From Rickettsiales bacterium (GTDB taxonomy: Bacteria > Pseudomonadota > Alphaproteobacteria > Rickettsiales > UBA3002), in assembly GCA_028281385.1 (NCBI GenBank), contig JANQJY010000019.1, positions 1-41,093 of the forward strand: a DNA stretch of 41,093 nucleotides, in the 5' to 3' direction. Position 1 is the stretch's first letter, and every line of letters begins with the position of its first letter. Both the position numbers and the translations under genes were made by a program. Below, piece by piece: positions 22,269 to 29,865 of the stretch. The notes below the pieces were generated by a model. That model worked only from the letters and a program-made list of their open reading frames with translations, was not told where the DNA came from and made no database searches.

Positions 22269-22850
22269 ATGAAGCAGTCAAAAGCACTGAAGGCAAAAGA
22301 TACCATCGATGCAGCCTATCTGCGGTATGATATTCCGGAGATGATGCAACATGCGATTATTGAAGACGGTGACTATAATATTCTGCGATTTCTTGACCAT
22401 GACGATATGCAGGCATTGAATGAACACATTCATAATATGATGTTCGACTGTTTTGAACGTGAGGTCGATCTGGCGGATATCGAAGGGTTTCGTCAGGTTT
22501 CCAATCTGAATGCCAAAGGCGATCCGTTATTTGTCGAGGCCGTCGAAGCGATGGCCTATGTGCTTGGCGCGGCCTTCGCACTCGGCACTTATGTGGAAGA
22601 CGGCAAACTGGTATCACGCGCAGCCAAACAGGTGGATTTATCGAAATTGACGGTTGCGCAACGCAGACTGGCGACAGAGCTGGCCGAACAGGTATTCGGT
22701 GATAGTTTTCAGGAGCTGAGCGTTAAAGATACAACGACCAGGGAATCGTTGAAAGGAGCAATCGAGGCGGCCATCCATGTCATGCAAACACAAAAACAGG
22801 AAGATGTTCGTAAACTGATTTTCAGTCAGGAACTGTTTGATCAAAAATAA
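22269..22850 (+). CDS. Hypothetical protein, 193 residues
   Basis: Not recognised. A soluble alpha-helical protein with an acidic start (YDIPEMMQHAIIEDGDYNILRF) and a C-terminal helical region (FSQELFDQK at the end). GGGGAGG lies close before the ATG, giving a strong ribosome binding site. The A/T-rich 100 bases upstream probably hold a promoter. A textbook terminator follows at 22876. It is the last of the four unknown genes and convergent with glnA. Confidence 0.65.
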   Translation: MKQSKALKAKDTIDAAYLRYDIPEMMQHAIIEDGDYNILRFLDHDDMQALNEHIHNMMFDCFEREVDLADIEGFRQVSNLNAKGDPLFVEAVEAMAYVLGAAFALGTYVEDGKLVSRAAKQVDLSKLTVAQRRLATELAEQVFGDSFQELSVKDTTTRESLKGAIEAAIHVMQTQKQEDVRKLIFSQELFDQK

Positions 22851-22875
22851 CCCTTTCCCAACCGCAACCAAAAAA

Positions 22876-22904
22876 GGCAGGTCATTCGTGACCTGTCTTT
22901 TTTT
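22876..22904 (+). terminator. Intrinsic terminator with TTCG loop
   Basis: Stem GGCAGGTCA/TGACCTGTC with a TTCG tetraloop followed by seven Ts. The preceding A-run makes it usable in both directions, so it may also stop the glnA transcript. Confidence 0.9.
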
Positions 22905-22912
22905 ATTAGGGA

Positions 22913-22997
22913 TAAGAGACTAGAGAGGAGAGGCTATCCTAACCTCTAATCTCTAACCTCTAGTCTCTAGCCTCTAGTCTCTAGCCTCTAGCCTCTA
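22913..22997. repeat. Hairpin of degenerate CCTCTAGTCTCTAG units at the glnA stop
   Basis: A short left arm (about 22913-22935, AGAGACTAGAGAGGAGAGG) faces a long right arm (about 22940-22997) made of repeated CCTCTAGTCTCTAG-type units. Read on the minus strand, the TAG stop of glnA is itself the first unit of the array. Confidence 0.8.
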
Positions 22998-24407
22998 AAC
23001 ACTGTAATACATCTTGAACTCAACTGGCGCCGGCGTGTTCTCCCACTGGGCACATTCTTCTTCCTTCAGTTCGATGTAGCCGTCGATTTGATCGTCGTTG
23101 AAGACATCACCCTTTTTCAGGAAGTCGCGGTCAGCATCCAGCGCTTCAAGCGCCTGACGCAGAGTCGGCGCAACAGTCGGAATGTCCGTCAGCTCTTCCG
23201 GCGGCAGATCATAGAGGTTTTTATCCATGGCGTCGCCCGGATGAATTTTATTCTCAATCCCGTCAAGACCGGCCATCAGCAAGGCGCTGAAGGCATAATA
23301 CGGGTTACCGGAGGAATCGGGGAAACGCGTTTCGATCCGTTTGGCATTCGGGCTGGAGACATAAGGAATCCGTACCGAAGCCGAACGGTTGCGCGACGAA
23401 TAAGCCAGCAATGTCGGCGCTTCGAAGCCCGGCACCAGGCGCTTGTAGCTGTTGGTGGTGGCGTTGGTGAAGGCGTTAATTGCGCGCGCATGTTTCATCA
23501 CGCCGCCAATGTAATAGAGACAGATTTCCGACAGATCGGCATAGCCGTTACCGGCGAAAAGCGGCTTTTTATCTTTCCAGATCGACTGGTGCACATGCAT
23601 GCCCGAGCCGTTATCATCCGCCACCGGTTTGGGCATGAAGGTGGCGGTTCGGCCATAGGAATGCGCGACCATCTGCACCACATATTTATATTTCTGCACA
23701 TTGTCGGCACAGGCGGTCAGGCTGTCATACTCAACACCCAACTCACATTGCGACGGCGCGACCTCATGGTGATGCAGCACCGGCGTAATGCCGACCTGTT
23801 TCAGCGTGGTCAGACATTCGGCACGCAGATCCGCCAGCGAATCGACCGGCGGCACCGGGAAATAGCCGCCTTTGACGCCCGGGCGGTGCCCCATATTGCC
23901 AACTTCATACACCGTGCCGGAATTCAGCGGAGATTCCGTCGTCTGCAGATCGTGGAAACTGCTGTTCATGCTCAGATCAAAGCGGACATCGTCAAACACG
24001 AAAAACTCCAGCTCCGGACCGAAATAGGCAGTGTCACCAATGCCGCTCTGCTTGAGATACGCCTCGGCACGTCCGGCAGTGGAACGCGGATCGCGCGCAT
24101 AGGACTGGCCGCTGGAGGGTTCAATAATGTCGCAAAAGACAATCAGCGTCGGCTGCGCAGCAAACGGATCGATCACCGCTGTGTCCGGATCGGGCATCAG
24201 AATCATGTCCGATTCATTGATTGATTTCCATCCGGCAATCGACGAGCCGTCGAACATCACGCCATCCTCGAAGGTATCCTCCGAGACTGCCTCGACATAA
24301 TAGCAGGTATGCTGCCATTTACCACGCGGATCGGTAAAGCGGAAATCAACGAACTGAATGTCGTTATCCTTGATCAGTTTGAACACTTTATTTGCATTTG
24401 CTGACAT
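22995..24407 (-). CDS. glnA: GlnA, type I glutamine synthetase
   Basis: Makes glutamine from glutamate, ammonia and ATP. At 470 residues it has the usual type I length. Motifs seen: [10 protein letters not shown] (51-60), the metal/ATP region [11 protein letters not shown] (128-138), [10 protein letters not shown] (266-275) and the adenylylation loop [10 protein letters not shown] with Tyr399, which marks the GlnE-regulated form. It is preceded by glnB on the same strand with a gap of about 95 bases. The stop codon merges with a repeat array. Confidence 0.97.
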   Translation of the reverse strand: MSANANKVFKLIKDNDIQFVDFRFTDPRGKWQHTCYYVEAVSEDTFEDGVMFDGSSIAGWKSINESDMILMPDPDTAVIDPFAAQPTLIVFCDIIEPSSGQSYARDPRSTAGRAEAYLKQSGIGDTAYFGPELEFFVFDDVRFDLSMNSSFHDLQTTESPLNSGTVYEVGNMGHRPGVKGGYFPVPPVDSLADLRAECLTTLKQVGITPVLHHHEVAPSQCELGVEYDSLTACADNVQKYKYVVQMVAHSYGRTATFMPKPVADDNGSGMHVHQSIWKDKKPLFAGNGYADLSEICLYYIGGVMKHARAINAFTNATTNSYKRLVPGFEAPTLLAYSSRNRSASVRIPYVSSPNAKRIETRFPDSSGNPYYAFSALLMAGLDGIENKIHPGDAMDKNLYDLPPEELTDIPTVAPTLRQALEALDADRDFLKKGDVFNDDQIDGYIELKEEECAQWENTPAPVEFKMYYSV

Positions 24408-24501
24408 GAAAAACTCCTATGTGCCAAGTTAAGTTTAGTTAGTTGTTATCGCTACCGTCATCCCGAGGAGGCGTATCGCCGACAAAGGAGACGATACTTT
24501 G

Positions 24502-24846
<345 letters not shown>

Positions 24847-24883
24847 TCATCCTTTATGATTACGGTTACGATCGCCTCGTATA

Positions 24884-24899
24884 TGCATCAATCATGCCG
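24884..24899 (-). promoter_or_regulatory. Candidate sigma-54 promoter of glnB
   Basis: On the minus strand CGGCATGATTGATGCA places GG and GC exactly 10 bases apart, as in TGGCAC-N5-TTGCA, with three mismatches outside the invariant pairs. It lies about 45 bases before the glnB start. NtrC-dependent glnBA promoters are well known. Confidence 0.5.
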
Positions 24900-25003
24900 C
24901 AGAATAATTATTTTTTTTCAAAAGGCTAGTAAAATTTTTGTGATGAAAAAGACGGCGATGTCTGGTGAAAAATCAGGCAGATGGCGATTTTTTGGGCAGG
25001 CTT

Positions 25004-25099
25004 TGGTGACGCGGTGAAATGGTGAAACGGCAAAGCGGTGAAACGGTAAAATAGTGAAATAGTTTTTAATAACCGCTTCACCATCTCACTACTTCACCA
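25004..25099. repeat. Hairpin of degenerate GTGAAACG units
   Basis: The left array (about 25004-25062) repeats GGTGAAACGGTGAAATGG-like units; the right array (about 25073-25099) is the complement (CTTCACCATCTCACTACTTCACC). It lies in the gene-free stretch between the glnB promoter and the tRNA-His promoter. The rest of that stretch (24900-25003) holds nothing I recognise. Confidence 0.75.
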
Positions 25100-25105
25100 A
25101 TCTGC

Positions 25106-25134
25106 TTGACCTTTGCTGTGAAATTCCGTTTAAC
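25106..25134 (+). promoter_or_regulatory. Sigma-70 promoter of tRNA-His
   Basis: TTGACC, a 17-base spacer, then TTTAAC, placing initiation about 15 bases before the tRNA. The -35 sits just past the GTGAAACG hairpin. Confidence 0.65.
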
Positions 25135-25156
25135 TCCACCTCCGACGTTATCCTGT

Positions 25157-25234
25157 GGCGGGTGTAGCTCAGTTGGTTAGAGCGCCAGTTTGTGGCACTG
25201 GAGGCCGTGGGTTCGATTCCCATCACTCGCCCCA
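25157..25234 (+). tRNA. tRNA-His (GTG anticodon)
   Basis: Cloverleaf with acceptor GCGGGTG/CACTCGC (one G-U pair), D arm GCTCAGTTGGTTAGAGC, anticodon loop TTTGTGGC (GTG), T arm GTGGGTTCGATTCCCAT and encoded CCA. The extra G-1 (25157) opposite C73 is the identity element of bacterial tRNA-His. Confidence 0.95.
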
Positions 25235-25562
25235 GCTAGCATTGCTTAATGAGCGGAGCGAATATAGTAATGCTGCTGTCTCGCCGTAGCCCGAAGGGCG
25301 AAGGCGGACGACTACCCAACGCCCGAAGGGTACATGGCTAGGAGATCATGCACCAAACCATCACACAATGGGTTGATGTTATCCGCCGTCGCTCTGGTAT
25401 GCTTCGCATCCCAACCGCTACCGGCACAGGCCATCACTCGCCCCAGCTAGCATTGCTTAATGAGCGGAGCGAATATTAGTAATGCTGCTGTCTCGCCGTA
25501 GCCCGAAGGGCGAAGGCGGACGACTACCCAACGCCCAAAGGGTGCTCTGCCGTCGCTCTGGT
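25220..25562. repeat. Duplicated tRNA-His 3' tail plus downstream unit
   Basis: The last 15 bases of the tRNA (CCATCACTCGCCCCA) and the next ~97 bases (25220-25331) recur at 25431-25543 with two visible differences (a one-base insertion and G to A). The unit contains a CGCCGTAGCCC/GGGCGAAGGCG hairpin. A shorter GCCGTCGCTCTGGT motif is also repeated (25385, 25549). The region 25332-25430 and the rest hold no gene. It resembles the tRNA-tail repeats after E. coli tyrT. Confidence 0.8.
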
Positions 25563-25580
25563 CATTATAAGAAATAAAAT

Positions 25581-25634
25581 TTAATATGCTGCGAAGATGA
25601 TCGATAGTTCGACGCGTGAGAAGGCATGCTTCAT
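25581..25634 (-). pseudogene. Truncated fourth prepilin-like gene start
   Basis: Reads MKHAFSRVELSIIFAAY then TAA. The first 13 residues match the leader and helix start of the three neighbouring pilins (MKRAFSLVELSIV), after which the sequence diverges and stops. AAGGA lies in front of the ATG, and the gap from the preceding pilin stop is 12 bases, as between the intact copies. A deletion remnant. Confidence 0.7.
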
Positions 25635-25646
25635 AAGAGTTCCTTG

Positions 25647-26459
25647 CTAATCTATCTTGAACAATAAGAAGCAGTTACTGTTATTCTGATTCAATGCATA
25701 CTCAGAAGTGGTGGCAACATCTGTGGTAGTACAATCTGCGCCATACGCAGAAGACTGAAATGGACCTGTTATTTTCCCTTGCCCCGGTCTTCCATCATCT
25801 ACTTTTGTATCAATGTTCCATGCCTCTTCTGGGGCCATCACACCTAGGTTGCTAGCGCCCGTGGTAGATAGATAATTGGCAGCATCAGTGTAAAAAATAT
25901 TTCCATCATGCCAGCCTAATGCCGACGGCTGTCCGGGGTCTGCATACTGCAAGTTCCAACCACTGTTGCTCATCCGCCCGCGCGGAGCAGCGTTGCCAAA
26001 GTCCATATCCCAGATGCCTCCAGAGCCATGAATACCACTATAATTTCCTTCCACTAATCCTGCAGCACTCAAGTGTTCCCATACACGATAGCGCTCATAT
26101 GGGCCATCTGCGGCTATACTGGTACTGCCAAAAAGGATAATCCCGTCTCCATTTCCATTGCACGTTTGTGTACCTGTACCACTGTCGAGTTCGTTGTCTG
26201 AGCATTCACCCCCTGATGTGCCGGTGTCAGCGTTACCCCAAAAGTCCGTCGCATTCCGCATGTCCCCCGGTAATGCAAAATATTTATCTTTGAATATATT
26301 GATCGCTGTTTGATAGGCTTGGAACTCGGTTGTCACCGAGCGCAGTTCTGCTGCTCGGATCAGATTCTGGCCGGTGAGGATACCACCGGTCAGCAGACCG
26401 AGGATGACGAGGACGATGGAGAGTTCGACGAGTGAGAAAGCTTTTTCGCATGTCATCAT
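25647..26459 (-). CDS. Prepilin-like protein 1 (type IV pilin / pseudopilin N-terminus)
   Basis: A type IV prepilin signal with cleavage site KA|FSLVELS and the hydrophobic helix IVLVILGLLTGGILTGQNLI, followed by a globular part ending in SNCFLLFKID. Conserved blocks shared with its two tandem neighbours are KYFALPGDMRNATDFWG, AGLVEG and EEAWNIDTKVDDGRPG. The residue before the cleavage site is Ala, not the usual Gly. The ATG at 26459 follows GAGG; a TTG at 26462 is in frame. It should be processed by PilD and built into a pilus or pseudopilus, but no assembly genes are in this window. Confidence 0.85.
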   Translation of the reverse strand: MMTCEKAFSLVELSIVLVILGLLTGGILTGQNLIRAAELRSVTTEFQAYQTAINIFKDKYFALPGDMRNATDFWGNADTGTSGGECSDNELDSGTGTQTCNGNGDGIILFGSTSIAADGPYERYRVWEHLSAAGLVEGNYSGIHGSGGIWDMDFGNAAPRGRMSNSGWNLQYADPGQPSALGWHDGNIFYTDAANYLSTTGASNLGVMAPEEAWNIDTKVDDGRPGQGKITGPFQSSAYGADCTTTDVATTSEYALNQNNSNCFLLFKID

Positions 26460-26472
26460 CAAAACCTCAAAT

Positions 26473-27240
26473 CTAAAACAAATTTACAAACACGGGGCTA
26501 CAATCCGTTGTGCTATTGGACAAATCATATGCTGCGTCAGTTTCGGCGCTTGTTCCAGCTAAAGTACAGACATTCCAGTTCGAGGACATAACCTTACCAA
26601 ACCCTGATTTTCCATCGTCAACTTTTGTATCAATATTCCACACTTCTTCGGGAGTAAAACCAGCTCTTGGCGTTGAATTTACGTTCACATTACCAATGAT
26701 CATATAGTTACCGTAATCACCGTCAAACCAATAACCATGTCCGCTCCACGCGCTATTTTCGCTAGCAAAATACCATATGGCATTGCCCAATCTTGAATTG
26801 GGGCTATTATCCAACGTAGCTGACCATTGATTAGTTCCAGCTGTAGCACCCGTGTAAGTTCCCTCGATAAGCCCGGCATTAGCGAGATGCTGCCATGAAC
26901 GAAATGCTTCGTTCGTTGTGTTTGGAAGGCTATTGCTGATGCGGCCATTTCCATTCCCATTACATGTTAATGTCCCTGTCGAGCCTGTCGTATTATCATA
27001 TGCACAATTAGCCGCTATTTCCGAACCCCAAAAATCCGTCGCGTTGCGCATATCCCCCGGCAGGGCAAAATATTTATCACGGAAGGTGTTGACGGCGGAT
27101 TGGAAGGCTTGGAATTCTGTTGTTACAGCTCGCAACTCCGCCGCGCGAATGAGATTCTGGCCAGTGAGGATACCACCGGTCAGCAGACCAAGGATGACGA
27201 GGACGATGGAGAGTTCGACGAGTGAAAATGCGCGTTTCAT
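26473..27240 (-). CDS. Prepilin-like protein 2
   Basis: 255 residues, starting MKRAFSLVELSIV with the same hydrophobic helix as its neighbours and an almost identical nucleotide sequence over the first ~100 bases. The globular part differs (SAWSGHGYWFDGDYG) but keeps KYFALPGDMRNATDFWG, AGLIEGTYTG and PEEVWNIDTKVDDGKSG. The leader ends in Ala before the Phe. It starts 10 bases after the upstream pilin stops and lies 13 bases before the next, so the three form one operon. Role as for pilin 1. Confidence 0.85.
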   Translation of the reverse strand: MKRAFSLVELSIVLVILGLLTGGILTGQNLIRAAELRAVTTEFQAFQSAVNTFRDKYFALPGDMRNATDFWGSEIAANCAYDNTTGSTGTLTCNGNGNGRISNSLPNTTNEAFRSWQHLANAGLIEGTYTGATAGTNQWSATLDNSPNSRLGNAIWYFASENSAWSGHGYWFDGDYGNYMIIGNVNVNSTPRAGFTPEEVWNIDTKVDDGKSGFGKVMSSNWNVCTLAGTSAETDAAYDLSNSTTDCSPVFVNLF

Positions 27241-27249
27241 AAGTGAATC

Positions 27250-28110
27250 CTAAAATGGGTTATCAAAAATAATAGTACACAAAATGGAGTCATCCGCCAA
27301 ATTATAAGTAGAATCAAGCAGTGCTGCGTCAGCAGCAGCAGTGGTCTGAGCCGAACCATCTGCTTTGAGTGTGCAGCCGACACGGTCACGCACAAGCACC
27401 TTACCGATTGCGGGTCTTCCATCATCCGTTTTTGTGTCAATGTTCCACATTTCTGTAGAAGTTAGAACAGGTAATTTAGGTGAGCCAGTACCCGTATTTC
27501 TTATACCGCCATATAGCAATATGTTTCCTCCTCCACGATCGAATTGTTCCGCATCACCAATGGGACCAGTGCTTCCACCAATTGTATTCCATGCAGCATT
27601 ACTCATTTTTCCACCCGGAATATTAACGCTGGGAATACCGTGATTTTGCCCAACAGAACCGGCGATACCCGTATAACTACCTTCCACTAATCCGGCATTT
27701 GCAAGCTGTTGCCAAAAAGCAAAATTCTCACCAGTCTGCGCCGCCGCCGCTGCCCAGGTAATAAATCCATCCCCGTCACCATTACAGGTCTCAGTTCCGC
27801 TCCCCGAAGGGCTGGCCGCGCCGCAATTGGTCATGCTACCCCAAAAATCTTCGGCATTATTCATATCCCCCGGCAGGGCAAAATATTTATCGCGGAAGGT
27901 ATTCACCGCTGCTTGGAAGGCTGAAAACTCGGTTGTCACCGAGCGTAGTTCGGCTGCTCGGATGAGGTGTTGGCCAGTGAGGATGCCGCCAGTGAGCAGG
28001 CCGAGGATAACCAGGACGATGGACAACTCCACCAAAGAGAAGCCTTGACTGTTATTATATAATGATTTTTCCGGCCTTTCTGAAAAGGCCGTATATGTAT
28101 AGTGTGTCAT
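27250..28110 (-). CDS. Prepilin-like protein 3
   Basis: First gene of the pilin operon. The ATG at 28110 is preferred because GGGAG lies just upstream; a further in-frame ATG at 28200 would add a poorly pilin-like 30 residues. It has an unusually long leader (about 22 residues, MTHYTYTAFSERPEKSLYNN) before the classic G|FSLVELS site. The globular part carries KYFALPGDMNNAEDFWG, AGLVEGSYTG and EMWNIDTKTDDGRPA, and ends with two cysteine-containing stretches (DRVGCTLKADGS, DSILCTIIFDNPF). Paralogous to pilins 1 and 2. Confidence 0.85.
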   Translation of the reverse strand: MTHYTYTAFSERPEKSLYNNSQGFSLVELSIVLVILGLLTGGILTGQHLIRAAELRSVTTEFSAFQAAVNTFRDKYFALPGDMNNAEDFWGSMTNCGAASPSGSGTETCNGDGDGFITWAAAAAQTGENFAFWQQLANAGLVEGSYTGIAGSVGQNHGIPSVNIPGGKMSNAAWNTIGGSTGPIGDAEQFDRGGGNILLYGGIRNTGTGSPKLPVLTSTEMWNIDTKTDDGRPAIGKVLVRDRVGCTLKADGSAQTTAAADAALLDSTYNLADDSILCTIIFDNPF

Positions 28111-28477
28111 TTTATTAGCTCCCTGCAGCGCTGCCAGAAGGTATCCCCCAGCGAAGTAAATTAACTTATTATTGATACCATAATTTTCTAAATAAATCAT
28201 TAATTGTTGAGCGGATTTTACATATCACCAGCGGTCATCATGGCCGTTTTTTACAAAGACAGGGTGTGTCATTTAACTAACTCTTGGCAACTAAATAAGT
28301 TATTACTTGGTAAAGGGTATATGTCCTGTACGCCCATATATAAATCACCATAAATAGGTGTCATTTTTTATGAAGAAAAAACATAAACCTTAACACACGT
28401 CCGATTTCGACATCCGCATTAACTAAAAATTAACTAAAATAAATTATGATAATATCGTGTAAGTATATGACAAATCT
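28111..28477. promoter_or_regulatory. A/T-rich intergenic region between divergent pilin operon and caspase-like gene
   Basis: No gene seen. Two copies of TTAACTAAAA stand 11 bases apart (28419 and 28430), followed by a TATGATAATAT stretch that could be a -10 for the gene at 28478. A CACC-ATAAATA-GGTG hairpin lies near 28343. The promoter of the pilin operon must also be here. Confidence 0.4.
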
Positions 28478-29731
28478 ATGAAGATAGCCAAGGGCTGGTC
28501 AGCTATGTCGAAAAAGGATACCTCCACCGGTCAGGCACAGCAGCCAAATAGCAAACCAACAGAGTTGGTGATATTATTCGGTGGCTATTTACATGATAAA
28601 GACGGCTCGCCGCCTGAGTTAGACGCTGCTAAATTGGCAGAAAAGCATGGCGCGACGATTATTGGCGACGGTAAAGCCGTCCCCAAGATGTCGGCTGTTG
28701 CGGATCAACTTGGAAACATGAAGGGGCCGGTTGAACTGGTAGTGGTAGGACATAGCCATCAGTTTACACAGGCAAACGGTCAACCATCAGATCGTTTATC
28801 GATGCTATTCGACTCTGAAAGGCAAAGGACCAGCAACGAAAAACCTGCCGCGTTCACACCGGATGGAACGCCGGTTCAACCGTCACATGTGATGCCGGCG
28901 GCAGAGTTTTTTGGTAAGTTACCTGATAATGTCAGATCGGTTTATCTTGCTTCCTGTCAGAGTGAGGCGGCGATGAAGGATGTGGGGCATGCGCCTGAAG
29001 GAACACGGGTGTATTGGGCAGCAACGGCCGCTGAAGATTCTGTTTCTCCGGTAGGAAGCGCTGCAATAATGAATATTTTAGCGGCAAAGCCTGATGAACA
29101 GGGATTACGCATCCCGGCGGCGGCCGGAGGCGATATTCCTGCCACAGCAGGTCCTAACGCGCTGAAGGATAGACAAACTCCGCCAGTCACCAGCTATGCC
29201 ATTGGTGGCAGGAGTGATACAACCATCCGGGAAGAACGGGTGATTGATCTCGATCGGGGATTAAAAGACGCCGTCGGCAAGCAACACCGGTTTTCCGGTT
29301 CTGTCAGAGAAGAAGTAACAAAAGGGCTTTCCAGCGGAGTAGGAGTGCACGAAACGGCATACCGGATGGGAAGCGGCATTGATCAGGAAAAACTCAGAAG
29401 TTTAGTGCATGGAACAACCAGTGATGTGGGGCGTGGAAAACTGCCTTCAGACGAATTCAAGAACATCGCAAAAGAAGGACAGGACCCGATTCATGTTTCT
29501 CCGCGCGATGTGGGGCGCTATCTGGTAGATGCCGAAATCCGCGATCTGGCAAAAAAAACAGACGTTCCGGTTGAAAAAGCGGCAGGCATGTTTTCGGCCT
29601 GTATGACACAGGTATCTGGCGGTGGGTATGCGGTGTGTGAGGCAAAAGATTATGAAACGCCTACTGCATCTAACACACCTGTCCCGGAGCGCTCTCCCAG
29701 CGAAAAAGACGCGCCTTCACAGGCACACTGA
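28478..29731 (+). CDS. Caspase-fold-like protein of unknown function, 417 residues
   Basis: Not a named family to my eye, but the first 170 residues follow the caspase-haemoglobinase pattern. A strand (ELVILFGGYL), a helix and a second strand precede ELVVVGHSHQ with candidate catalytic His92; a helix then leads to VRSVYLASCQSEAAM with candidate Cys160. The C-terminal part (from about residue 230) is polar and unrecognised, with a possible processed or effector-like character (GGRSDTTIREERVIDLDRG). There is no signal peptide. An alternative start is the ATG at 28505. It stands alone, divergent from the pilin operon. A CHAT- or C80-like peptidase is possible. Confidence 0.6.
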   Translation: MKIAKGWSAMSKKDTSTGQAQQPNSKPTELVILFGGYLHDKDGSPPELDAAKLAEKHGATIIGDGKAVPKMSAVADQLGNMKGPVELVVVGHSHQFTQANGQPSDRLSMLFDSERQRTSNEKPAAFTPDGTPVQPSHVMPAAEFFGKLPDNVRSVYLASCQSEAAMKDVGHAPEGTRVYWAATAAEDSVSPVGSAAIMNILAAKPDEQGLRIPAAAGGDIPATAGPNALKDRQTPPVTSYAIGGRSDTTIREERVIDLDRGLKDAVGKQHRFSGSVREEVTKGLSSGVGVHETAYRMGSGIDQEKLRSLVHGTTSDVGRGKLPSDEFKNIAKEGQDPIHVSPRDVGRYLVDAEIRDLAKKTDVPVEKAAGMFSACMTQVSGGGYAVCEAKDYETPTASNTPVPERSPSEKDAPSQAH

Positions 29732-29865
29732 ACAGTCTTTCCTGAGTTTTTTCCGGAACTCAATCCGGATTCACGACGGTTTAGTGACAATTCGGTGATG
29801 AAAGAATGATAAGTAGAGAACCATCGCTTTCGAATCACTTAGGGCGAAGGCGAACATAATGAAGT

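Noticed and set aside
22913-22997. CRISPR-like array from the regular CTCTAG units
   Set aside because: Units are 6-14 bases with no unique spacers and pair with an opposed array. No cas genes nearby.
23088-24224. Long plus-strand frame of 378 codons
   Set aside because: It lies entirely antisense to glnA, has no family motifs, and is rich in Arg/His as expected from a shadow frame.
25220-25562. Prophage or genomic island integrated at tRNA-His
   Set aside because: The two tRNA-tail copies are only about 211 bases apart, with no integrase or cargo between them. At most this is a remnant.
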